A stretch of DNA of 64,000 nucleotides from Bursaphelenchus xylophilus (Eukaryota > Nematoda > Chromadorea > Rhabditida > Aphelenchoididae). The notes under the pieces are model-generated. The model made no database searches. It was not told where the DNA came from and was given only the letters and a program-made list of their open reading frames with translations. The stretch lies in NCBI GenBank assembly GCA_904066235.2, contig CAJFCV020000005.1:8613501-8677500 (forward strand), written 5' to 3'. Both the position numbers and the translations under genes were made by a program. Shown one piece after another: positions 36,305 through 46,432 of the stretch; the first letter of the stretch is position 1, and every line of letters begins with the position of its first letter.

Positions 36305-36542
36305 GACGTTGCACGTCAAACTGAGATAAGCTAAAACAGTCCGGCGAATGGATTGGCAATTTGCCAAAAAAAGACGCGAAAAAACGTTTTGTCGGGGAAG
36401 AAATGGGGAATTTTTGGGGCGAGAGAGTACGCTTTTGCGTGTCTTTTTTTCTCTCTTTCTCTGCGAAATAGACGAAATGTAGAAAACCGATAGCGAAGGG
36501 TCTATTCCGGTCACCGGACTCCTCAGTTTGACGTGCGTTGTA
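36305..36542. mobile_element. Inverted-repeat element
   Basis: The left end has GTTGCACGTCAAACTGAG (from 36307) and the right end CTCAGTTTGACGTGCGTTG, an inverted pair with one or two mismatches, about 235 bp apart. The right arm continues into the block shared with 27046-27112. No clear target duplication was found, so classification is open. Confidence 0.55.
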
Positions 36543-37355
36543 TTCTTCGCCATGGAAAACTGTCAAAATACTATGATTATGGGTATATTTTGGTTCTATT
36601 AGCTTAAGCAGCCCTCGAGCTTTCTATTGGTATCAAAATCTTGTGATTTACTATTAATCTTTACGTCAAAATATTGCAAACCATTTGGACAAAAACGGAT
36701 TTTCACAGGGCAGAATGCCAAAAAAAATTCTAGGCTTTTTCATTGGGCGCCCGTTTTTCTTTTATTTTTTCTTGACGTGCCCCGTACGATGGAAATGTGC
36801 AGGGTTGTTCAGCCAAAGATTCCCTCCTTATTTCAAGATTTCTACGCCAATAATGAACCAATTTCTATTAGCCATTGACGCCGAAATCAGTAAAAAACGG
36901 AAATGGTAGACAGATTTTCCCAATCTTTGACCTAAAACCCTCTGTTGTTTCTAATTTTTCCTGCAACGCGTTGAACCTTCTCACTTTGAAAGCTTCTCTT
37001 GTAAGCCCAGCTCCTTTTCCCGATGTGTCTACAGTATACATAGTACAATATATCCCGTATCAGCTTGGCCTTTTTATAGCCCTAATTTTTGTTCCTGCAA
37101 ATATTAGATGAGACTACATTTCCTCCACAGGTCTCCATAACAGCACTTTTTGAGTTCAATGAATTTTTCATTGCATTTCCTTTTTTGAGCTGCTTTTTTA
37201 CAATTTAAAAAGACAAAAATGAGGCTAATCCTTGCTCTACGGTTATGAAACCTTTCGAAAGTAGACAGAGACATGTTTCGTAGCAGTAATCTCATGAGTA
37301 ACTAGCAACTATTTACTAGGGCTAAAATATCATCTAAATTCCAGAAAATAATGAT

Positions 37356-40300
37356 ATGTTACGGCTCTCCAGACGCTTCGTTGTAAGATTCGCTGTGGGA
37401 CTCGTAATTTCATTGCTTGTTTTTTACAAAGTTTACCCGATAAGTTATAACAGTGATATTAAAGAGAGTTTTTACAATTTTGATCACCCCAAATTTTGCG
37501 TATTTTATGGCTATAAAAGAGCGGAAGATTTGAGGTTTGAAGAGAGTAGGGGCAATATTACCTTGGCTATTCATTCTACTGTGCATTACATGCATCTATT
37601 GCCTAGTCAGGTGAGTTTTAGGCAGATTCAAGCGTTATAGAATTCATATTTTTAAGTGTATTTATCGCTCAACGTTGATCTCAAAAATGTGATAGATTGT
37701 AACGTGTAGTGGTGTATAACTGGTACAACTTCTTTTAACATAAAGTCTTATTCGAGCTCATTATTTTAAGAGACGTTGGCTAATTAGGCTTGAAAAACCA
37801 CGGAGCCTTCAAGAAGCCAAGAATCAACGTATCTATCAGCAAAACTACCGCATTTTTTGAAATTTTGCTTAAATTAGGGTACCTATTGATTCTTGAAACT
37901 TTTCTGTCACGTTTTGCAGGTGAAATCGAGATATAAATCTTTGTAGATGGGAGGGATGGTGAAATCCGGACAGTGAAAAATGGATTTTTGCCATTCTTTT
38001 CCCATTTTTCTTCTATCAATGTTATCTTCGCTAGTAGAAGACTAAATTTAGCTGAAGATTTGCATGTCAAAACTTGTTATCTTTACCCACTTTCGGACTA
38101 ATAATTTAGGTTTTTTTTGCAAAGTCCTAGCTACAGATCTGGCATATCCCTTAAGAAAATTTAATTAAAGTTTGTGCCAGCATTTACCACACTATGAGTC
38201 CAGCACATTAATCGTGTTTCTGTGATTTTTTTGCTTCTTTTTTGCACTTCTCAAACGGTATAATGAATTCATATCCCCATAGTTTCAGCTTCCCTTTTCA
38301 TGCTTTATTTCCAAAATTTTTTTTCCTAGGTGCAAACATTCGACGGTTTCATTAGCTATGCAGTGTTTGTGGACCGTGGAACGTTCTCAGCTCTTCGGAA
38401 TTTGAGTTTATATTGGACGTGTACAAGTGCTCGAAAGAGATTGTCAATTCAAGTGGTGTGGGAGAAAAGCCCATTCGATGATCGGTGTGTTACGCCCAAA
38501 GAATTTGAAATCTTGGAAGGAGAATGCAACAATTATACGGCCAAAAAAGGTGAGAAATCTAAGGTCATTTCTGACGCCCTTATATGGGTGATGGTAATTA
38601 CCAAAGATTGCCACGGCTCCGGAGCCGGAGCCGCTCAGAGCCGGAGCCGGAAATTTTGGGTGCGGCTCCGGCTCCCGAGCCCAATTTCGGAGGACTTCTC
38701 AGCGTTCAGAAAAGTAAAAATTTCATGATCTTGTTAAACCAAATTGCTTGAAAAATACTGGGAAAGATGTGTCACATACGACTTGGCTGCAAAAACGTTG
38801 GGTGTATGATCTCTGGGACTAATAACTTTTATTTTTGAAAAGTATTTTTAAAAAATTTTTTGCAAGGGAGCCGGGATTCGGAGCTGGAAATTTGGTCTCG
38901 GCTCCGGCTCAGGGAGCAAAGAGCCGGAGCCGGAGCCGAAATTTTGACCGTGGCAATCTCTGGTAATTACTAGTCCTTTCGTAAAATCGCTGGAGTGATT
39001 TTTGCTTCATGCACTGTGCGAAAACAAAGGCTAACTTTGCGCTGTGCAATTTCTTGCTTTGTGCAAAGTGCAATAGGATTTTTTGGCTGTGGCTCGCACC
39101 CGACTTTTTTCGCAAAGTGTAAAGGTCAAGAATCACTCCAGCGGCGTTACGAACGGTCCAGTATAAGCATGGATTTTTTCCAGGGGCTTAAATTCACTTT
39201 GCGCATATTGTATGGTAGCATAAGCAAGAGAAATGCTAGAGGCAATTCAGGTTTTCTACTTTTTTTTTTGCTTTTTTTGGGTGCCAATTTCCATAGACTT
39301 TTTCTCGTGCGTAGCCGCGCAGTGAAGACCTTCGACGTTCCTTTGCTTTAAAAAAGTTTAAGCCCAAGGGTTATTGTGCATTTTAAATATCTCTTCAGCG
39401 CTTCCTCGATGGTCATCACCGGTCATTCTCTACCCAATAAATGCCCTTCGGAATGCAGCAAGACGCGGCGCCGAGACGAAACTTCATATAGTCGCTGATG
39501 TTGAAAACATTTTCACTCCAAATTTCACGCAAATGGTAAAAAATGAAACCGACAAGATGTTAAATTCTACCGAGAGATACGTTCTGATTTACCGGTGAGA
39601 TACTGCAATTATTTTTTTAATTTTATCTTTAGGAGATTCGAAATATCAGCAAAATCAGCTCGGCCGAAAAATACGGGAGAGTTGAGGAGTTTGCTGAGGG
39701 CATATAAGTAAGTTTTTTCAAGGTAATATTCAGTGTTACTATGCTTCTCTTAGAGCCCAAACATTCCACGCAAAAGTCTTTCCTCGAGGCCATACCATCC
39801 CGAGGCTTCGCGAGTGGATGGAGTATTCGATAAACAATAATTCGGTGGTCAGCTGGCCCGTGAATTATACGTAAGTCACAGTAGACTGTTGCAAGGCCGG
39901 CTATCCAACTTTCTCGCTATTTTTTAAACTATATGTATACGATTTGTAATACCTGTGTGCCAATGGCGATGTTCAGATCCTTTTTAATTTATGCTTGCAA
40001 AAAGGCCTCATCCAAAAATTTCAAAAATTTTTAGCTTGTGCTTTTCAGCACTCCCTTTATTAATAGTGATTGACTGGAAAGTACACTGATCTTTTCAAAA
40101 TTTTTTGGCTTTAAAATACAGTATTTTTTAAATATTTTTTCAGACGGAAATCCTGGGAGCCTCAGTTTATAATGCCGGCTGATGCCCCATATCACTTTGA
40201 CCGGATGCCCACTAGGATTTATGATCATCAAGTCTTGGTAAGTTTCAATTTTGTGACTCTTGACGAAGAAATCTAACTTGAGAGATCTTCATCGCCTAAA

Positions 40301-40524
40301 CCTTCATTTTTTAGGTTCAAGAGCTGTGTCGAGCCGGTTACAAGTTTCGCCTTCTTACCCATGTCTTCAACACTCATTCCGGGATGAAAACATCGATGTC
40401 AAACCTTGAGCTGGCTGTGAAATCGTCCGGCAAATTTCGGGTCCGAGAAGCTGAACGTGAATTCAATAAGTATTTGGATGAAAAGTATCCAACTTCCAAG
40501 AACTCATGTCCAAAAGGGTATTAG
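37356..40524 (+). CDS. LARGE/B4GAT1-like GT49 glycosyltransferase (388 aa)
   Basis: Exons: 37356-37610, 38330-38549, 39399-39594, 39633-39707, 39754-39870, 40144-40237 and 40315-40524; 389 codons with stop. It is a type II Golgi-like membrane protein with an N-terminal hydrophobic anchor at about residues 12-26 ([13 protein letters not shown]). The lumenal domain has hallmarks of the GT49 family (nematode bgnt genes): [26 protein letters not shown], a [13 protein letters not shown] stretch, and [10 protein letters not shown] followed by HVFNTHSG. Relatives transfer glucuronic acid or N-acetylglucosamine in glycan extension. The metal-binding D-x-D expected in the family reads D-V-E here, so activity is uncertain. 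Intron 2 carries two inserted DNA elements. Confidence 0.88.
38602..38962 (+). mobile_element. GC-rich hAT-like non-autonomous element (copy 3) in a gene intron
   Basis: The left end is CAAAGATTGCCACGG and the right end is the inverse of CAGAGATTGCCACGG. It is flanked by identical GTAATTAC octamers (38594-38601 and 38963-38970). The interior has the same GAGCCGG low-complexity blocks and core as copies 1 and 2. It lies in intron 2 of the GT49 gene. The exact duplication suggests a relatively recent insertion. Confidence 0.88.
38970..39161 (+). mobile_element. 192-bp TA-target TIR element in the same intron
   Basis: The ends CTAGTCCTTTCGTAAAATCG and, inverted, CTGGACCGTTCGTAACGCCG both continue into GCTGGAGTGATT. 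TA flanks both sides (38968-38969, 39162-39163). It abuts the hAT-like copy so closely that the two share the base at 38970. Confidence 0.75.
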
Positions 40525-41044
40525 TCTTCGGCAAAATATTATGTATGTATGTATTACGTAATATTTTGCTGTCAAAAATTGAATTTTCTATATGTGTTTA
40601 TAAAGATATTACATACAAAATTTTTATATCATAACGTACTGGATATTCCTGGATTAAAAAGATTTTTTTCCTTGAGTTTTTCTCAATTGAGGTTTATTTT
40701 TCTCGGGGCACAAATAACATCTGGACCGAAAATGAGACAGACATAAACAGAGACTTGTTTTATTGGCTAACGCAATTTGCAATTTACTGAAAAAATGCGA
40801 ATACCTGCTAGAAAAGACTGACTAAATTCAGAGAACAATTTGAAATATGTTAATAATAGGTAACGTACGCCAGCGTTGCAGAGAACAGGTTTTTTTAATT
40901 GAATAACTATCGATTTTTCACTTCCAGAATAAAAGAAAATTTTTTGTCAAATATACGGCGTAAACATGGCTACGGACAGTAGTTCATTTTTAAATATATA
41001 TCATGAAGTTGGCACTGCTTGCAGTACCTCTTAGCTGATAAAAC
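40525..41044. other. Intergenic 3' flank of the GT49 gene
   Basis: AT-rich. Just after the stop, GCAAAATATTA and TAATATTTTGC form a stem-loop, possibly part of the 3' UTR. No gene is seen before the foldback element. Confidence 0.4.
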
Positions 41045-41883
41045 CGCGTCCCGACATTTCGGGTCAGGGACAACTCGGGTCAACGACACCTCGGGTCAAC
41101 GACATTTCGGGTCAACGATGCCGTTTAATATTTTCGCTTCGGGACTGGAAAAAAAGAATTTTTTGGTGAATTTGAAAAATTTTTGAAATGTTTTCGCTTC
41201 GGGACATGGAAAAAGGAATTTTTTGGTGAATTTGAAAAATTTTTGAAATGTTTCCGCTTCGGGACTGGGAAAAAAAGAATTTTCTAGCAAACTTGAAAAA
41301 TTTTTGAAATATTTTCGTTTCGGGACTTGGAAAAAAGAATTTTTTGGCAAACTTGAAAATTTTTTGAAATGTTAAAAAAAATCGTTATGTGCATACAATC
41401 ATTACGACTATCTTCTTACTAAAAAAAATTTTGTTCAAATTCTTCAAAAAATTCTTTTTTCCAAGTCTCGAAGCGAAAACATTTCAAAAATTTGTTCAAA
41501 CTCTTCAAAAAATTCCTTTTTCCATATCCCGAAGCGAAAACATTTAAAAATTTTGTTCAGATTCTATAAAAAATTCTTTTTTCCAAGTCCCGAAGCGGAA
41601 ACATTTCAAAAATTTTTCAAATTCACCAAAAAAATCTTTTTCCCACGTCCCGAAGCGAAAACATTTCAAAAATTTGTTCAAACTCTTCAAAAAATTCCTT
41701 TTTCCATGTCCCGAAGCGAAAACATTTCAAAAATTTTTCAAATTCACCAAAAAATTCTTTTTTCCCAGTCCCGAAGCGAAAATATTAAACGGCATCGTTG
41801 ACCCGAGGTGCCGTTGACCCGAAGTGTCGTTGACCCGAGTTGTCGCGACCCGAGTTGTCCCTGACCCGAAATGTCGTAGCGCC
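41045..41883. mobile_element. 839-bp foldback element with internal tandem repeats
   Basis: The terminal arms start CGACATTTCGGGTCAGGGAC in both orientations. They contain further units of the form GGGTCAACGACA and then about 61-bp tandem units with the word CGCTTCGGGAC (four in the left arm, near 41135, 41195, 41255 and 41316; six inverted in the right arm, from 41469 to 41772). A short unique centre lies around 41380-41430. GATAAAAC flanks both sides (41037-41044 and 41884-41891), an 8-bp target duplication. There is no coding capacity. Confidence 0.85.
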
Positions 41884-42238
41884 GATAAAACTACAAATTC
41901 TTCCTGCAGTTTTATTGATTTTCCTGTGCGTATTTGAGTTCACCATTGCGCCCGATAGTTCGGCAAATAAACATACAATAGAAATAAAGCTGAAGCTTTC
42001 CAAGTAGAAAAAAGTTTTGGATTTCGCCACCTTTGCATTTAAACCTACAAATTTTTTTATCTTCCTTACAGATTTTACACTGGTCATCAAATTTCTGGGC
42101 TACAAAGAAGCAGAACTCAAACAATGTGCATAGTAGTGTTGGCGGGGTTCCGAGGAGGCGGTTGCAAACCCTTTTTGGCTCGGAAAAGTTTTGAAGAAAC
42201 CCGAAAAACTTTTCCATTTGCTGCCATGCTACATAATA

Positions 42239-42397
42239 CAGTGAGGGACCGGATCCAATGGCAAAAAACGTCTCCTTTTGCATCGCGGAAGGGACCAAAA
42301 TGTCTCCAAACCATTCTAGGCTAAGAAACTCCGCTTTGAAAAGCGCGCCCTTTCCTTCAATGAGACGTTTTTTGCCATTAGATCCGGTCCCTCACTG
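42239..42397 (+). mobile_element. 159-bp TA-target TIR element
   Basis: The ends are CAGTGAGGGACCGGATCCAA and its near-perfect inverse, continuing through TGGCAAAAAACGTCTC. TA borders both sides (42237-42238, 42398-42399). A Tc1/mariner-type non-autonomous element is inferred from terminus and target. Confidence 0.88.
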
Positions 42398-42399
42398 TA

Positions 42400-43158
42400 A
42401 TTTCGGCGTGCAGAAATTTAAGCAGTTTCAAGCTGCAATAAATGAACTTTTGTTTGGACGACAACGATTTTTGAAAAGAGCCAGATCTGGCTACTCTTTG
42501 AGTGACTATACTGCTTTCTATCTTACAAGCATATCATCCGTCTTGAACAACTTTTTTGTAGTGCTAAAAGAGTTCAGAGATTTGCTTTTTGTTTATAAAA
42601 GTCGTACCTTATGCCACGTTTGATAATTTCCTTGGCTGACATTTTTTGTATGTACAATAACATTTACACATATTACGGTGGTTCTATTGAGACTCATCTT
42701 TATTTTGCAGTAAAATTAACTTCCCCTGATTTCTAACGGCTCTGATTTGTTTGTCTCATCTGACCAGTGTCTCTTCAAAAAAAGAGGGCCCAGTTGAAAA
42801 ATTATATAGTGTCTTCCTTGTAAGAAGAAGTAATAAAAATATTTTCCGTCAACATTGTCTAATTCCCACTCCTATCCCCATAATTTTTCCTGTTTTGCGT
42901 CGTACCGAAAACGTAACCGTCGGTAACTCTAGGTAGCATGAAGTAAACAAAATCCCGCAGAGCTCTTAGTCTTATACCGTAGGCGGTTACACTGGGCCTA
43001 ACGTTGTTATTACAATAATTTTTTTTCGGAAAAGGCCAATTCTGAATCATGTGTTCTATGTAATGTACCCCCACAGTGTTTTCGAGGTGTAAATATTTTA
43101 CAAACCTTATGATATCAATGCTTTACTTTGACAGGAAAAATCTACATGAAAATATTAA
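42400..43158. other. Non-coding stretch between repeats
   Basis: AT-rich; nothing supportable was seen. Confidence 0.35.
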
Positions 43159-43474
43159 CAAGGAAAGTACTTCTATGGGGTATGGAGTTACAGGTCGACT
43201 TTTTTTTGTTGGAACTACTAATTAAGGTGTAGTATTAATCAAATTTGATATTTTAAGGCTTGTCAAGATGCCAGGGTTCACTTTAGCTCAAAACAAAGCT
43301 TTTGAATTGGTAAAAACTTTGTCAAAAAAGGCATTTGCCAGAAAAGTTCTGAAGATTTTTTCGCCCTTACAAACGAAAATCAGCCAGCTAACTTTTACAT
43401 ATTCTGAATCAGAAAAAACTTTTTTGAAATATGACTCTACTTGTAACTCCATCCCCATAGAAGTACTTTCCTTG
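43159..43474. mobile_element. 316-bp inverted-repeat element
   Basis: CAAGGAAAGTACTTCTATGG at the left end is repeated inverted at the right end, with the repeat running about 38 bases. A TA follows the right end, but the left flank is TTAA, so the exact boundary and family are unsure. No coding frame. Confidence 0.7.
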
Positions 43475-44746
43475 TAAGTGCAGCAATCGATGTTTCTACG
43501 AAAATATGGCTTGCTGCAATAAATGTTTCTGATCTTTGCTCACTTTGTTCTTGGTCACTTTCACTTTCAAAAAATTTCAAAAAACTTTCAAAAAATGACT
43601 TTCCAATATATCGGTTGCGTATCTAAATAAACATACTATACAATGAACCAAATGGGCTTCTAATTCAAGTTGAACCCCGTAATGTTTTATCGACCTTTTC
43701 TCTCTCTCTCTACCGGCGTAGAGAAATGAATTTTTTTCGGATTTTATGTATTGATACACCATGTTTTTGCCCTTTACTTACTCAGCCAGGCATCAAAGAA
43801 TAATTAGTGCAATAAGATTATTTGGCAGCTCAGCTTACAAATTGGCTCGCAAATCTTATTTATGTATATGGGAGGCCTCATTTTGTGACAATAATTGCGA
43901 GTTATTATACTATTATATTTGCAGTAATCACTGCAATTTTCCGGTAGAAAAATGAAGATTCAATACTTTCTTTTGAAGTTTAGGGTGTTCCTTGCAAATC
44001 GTCGTATTCTCAAGGCCGCAGACACCATTAAAACCCTTGGCCTTTAGGATTGTCTGCTGTACGTAGAGATTGCTGCCTCTGCCAAAAAAGCACCCAAATT
44101 ATGTAGTCCAACGCTACGTTGTCCAAAAAATCGTCCTTCTTGACACTTTTATCGTATTTTTCCAACTTGAAATTTGTAAAAATAAACGCGCTTTTCTCCA
44201 AGTCTCATTACAGCGAAAATGTAGCCTAAGGCCGTTTGAAAACAAACCGAGCCGGCTATTGTAATAAATATCATCCGTATGCCGTGCTTGACGGAAACGG
44301 TATGTGTACTTTTTTGCATATTTTGATGACAAACATGTGATGTGTTTCTGGGGCGTAGCAAACCCTTTTTCTTCGATGTAATCTGATTTTCCCTTTGAAA
44401 TTAAGAATTGTAAAAGTGAAGATTACATCCGAAACAATTTTTTCGCAAATTTTAATCTACTGGATAAGGACCGCCTTAGCTTTCAAAAATGTAAATCTAA
44501 CGGTCATGGGCAAAAGATTAAAGGCCAAAACTCGGGTTTCGCCTAAAACAATGTTTTTCTTATCAACACGCCCCTTAGCACGTTGGAGAATAACTGGATT
44601 ACCGCTCTAAAGTTTTTTAAAAATAAGATTGTATTCCGCGGGTTAAATAGGCAGCTCATTTTAGCCATGACGCCATGATTAAATAGCCAAATGTTTGGCG
44701 TCAATTTATCTTAAACCTGTGAGGTGGTCGGCCCGGGATTCGTATA
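43475..44746. other. Non-coding stretch between repeats
   Basis: No supportable gene. Short frames on both strands lack splice context. Confidence 0.35.
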
Positions 44747-44910
44747 CTAAGCGCGACATAAAGTCCGTAGAATTTTGCACAGTGCATTCGACCCTTTTTT
44801 TCGCACGCACCGCGGCGATTCCCCGTTTTTGCAGTAGCAACATGCACTTTTCGGTGATTGCACCCGCGACATCGGCGAAAAAAATTCTACGGACTTTATG
44901 GCGCGACTAG
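44747..44910 (+). mobile_element. TIR element alpha of a contiguous trio
   Basis: Left end CTAAGCGCGACATAAAGTCC and inverted right end CTAGTCGCGCCATAAAGTCC. TA lies on both sides (44745-44746, 44911-44912). The interior has the words TTTTGCACAGTGCATT and CCCCGTTTTTGCA, shared with element beta. Confidence 0.8.
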
Positions 44911-44912
44911 TA

Positions 44913-45085
44913 CTAGTCGCGACATAAAGTCCTGACACATTTGCACAGTGCATTTTGTTTGTCTTTCGGACCCCTCGCGGAAATTCCCCGTTTTTGCACT
45001 AGCGACATCCACTTTCGCGCGAACTTGCCACTTTTCTCGCGCGACACCCGCGACAAAATGTGTCAGGACTTTATGTCGCGACTAG
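44913..45085 (+). mobile_element. TIR element beta of a contiguous trio
   Basis: Perfect ends CTAGTCGCGACATAAAGTCC, continuing TGACACATTT. TA lies on each side (44911-44912, 45086-45087). The left TA is the one that closes element alpha. Confidence 0.85.
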
Positions 45086-45087
45086 TA

Positions 45088-45525
45088 CTCGTTCACTCGA
45101 AAAGTCGCTGGAGTGATTTCGGCGGTGTGCACTGTGCAAAAAAGTGAGGTTGCGAGCGACAGCAAAAAAAAACGCCTATTACGCCTTTTTAAAACATGTG
45201 TAGACTTTTTTCGCGGCATAAAGTGCATTTTGGCACTTTTTGCGCTGTGAATTGTCTGTCGGAAGCTGAAAATTCGCGGCGACACAATTGAAAAACCTTG
45301 GACCGCGGCTATTTTTTAAACGCACGGTGCAAAGGTCTCTGCATGACCTTTTGCGCACGGTGCCGAAAGCTTGCGAAAAAAGTCTATGCACTTTTAAATA
45401 ACCAAATGTTTGGCGTAGTATTGCACGGTGCACAAACCAACAAATTGCACAGTGCACAGTAAACTTTTGTTTTTGCTTTAGTGCATGTCGCGAAAATGAC
45501 TTCAGCGACTTTGCAAACGGGTTAT
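45088..45525 (+). mobile_element. TIR element gamma of a contiguous trio
   Basis: The left end begins CTCGTTCACTCGAAAAGTCG. The inverted right end begins ATAACCCGTTTGCAAAGTCG. Both continue CTG(G/A)AGT, like the element at 38970-39161. TA flanks at 45086-45087 and 45526-45527; the left one is shared with element beta. The interior carries the CACAGTGCA words of the other two. Confidence 0.7.
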
Positions 45526-46432
45526 TACCAAGAGGACTTCTTATATGTATAGTACATGGCTACCGTCCAATTTTCTATTCCGTCACATAAATCATTCCAA
45601 ACCTATTCATTTTTTAATCAGTTTTCCTCGAAAAAAATTGAAAATTTCATTGATTCTTATTGTACTCTTGAAGCCTCCATTGACCTTAACTTTATCGTCT
45701 TCTAAGAATGTAAATGTAAGAACTAAAGTTCATGACTCGTAGCCTTATAAAGAGTAGAGCGAGCCTTCTTTTGGCAGCCTGATTTTTCGTCTGCGTCTTG
45801 TTGTTTTGACGTCTTTGAACGACCAGAAATGAGGTGACTAAAGCCATTGAATTGAACTTGTATTAAATTACGAACCGCTCTCAATATAATTAACGGGTGT
45901 GTTATTTAATGCAGAAATTTTTCGACATTGTCACATTTTTTTGCTGCGGTTGAAAGTACTATATTAGGCTTGGATTTTGGTGATATTTCCATGGTTTTTT
46001 TAAATCTTGCGCGTGGTTGTGTATGTTCCAATGTTGCTTCAGATGGGTTTTCGTGATATTTTTTGTACTTGCACAAACTCTATCAACGTCAACTCCAAAA
46101 GATTCTAGTTTGCGCCTAGCAAGGCCGTATTCGATATATATTTTTTGAGCAGAGACTATTGCAAGTGAGGAGAGACATTTCTTTTTCAACTTTAAACTTA
46201 AGCCTTAAACTGTAAAAGCATGTTCATTTGTACATTGGTAAAAATAGTGGTCACAGGAAAAAACTGTTTTATAAATATAATATATATTATATATACATAT
46301 ATATAGATTTGCTCGTGAAAATAATCGTATTCTATGAAAAACATCAAAAATAGTGTATGATGTTTTTTCTTTCAGTGTAAAAAACCCTTTCATTTTTAAC
46401 AATTTTCATTGTGAAATCTTCAGATCAAAAAG
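45526..46432. promoter_or_regulatory. Upstream region of the serpentine receptor
   Basis: AT-rich with an alternating AT tract near 46280-46300. No exon is seen. It ends in a splice acceptor just before the receptor ATG. Confidence 0.35.
46414..46423 (+). promoter_or_regulatory. Probable trans-splice acceptor
   Basis: AAATCTTCAG ends 9 bases before the receptor start codon, with no upstream exon needed. In nematodes this arrangement usually marks spliced-leader addition. Confidence 0.5.

Larger units (their letters stand above)
35196..37355. other. Intergenic stretch between divergent genes
   Basis: It lies between the lipase pair (-) and the glycosyltransferase (+) and should contain both promoters. 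It holds a perfect 48-bp palindrome (35796-35843) and an inverted-repeat element (36305-36542). No exon was supported. Confidence 0.4.

Noticed and set aside
41135..41780. CRISPR-like array
   Set aside because: The regular 61-bp units are tandem repeats without unique spacers, arranged as inverted arms of a foldback element in a eukaryotic genome.
41096..41801. Open frames of 82-84 codons on both strands in the foldback element
   Set aside because: They only reflect the in-frame period of the tandem units and encode repetitive low-complexity peptide.
42258..42623. 121-codon frame on the + strand
   Set aside because: Its first third lies inside the TIR element at 42239-42397 and nothing downstream supports a gene.
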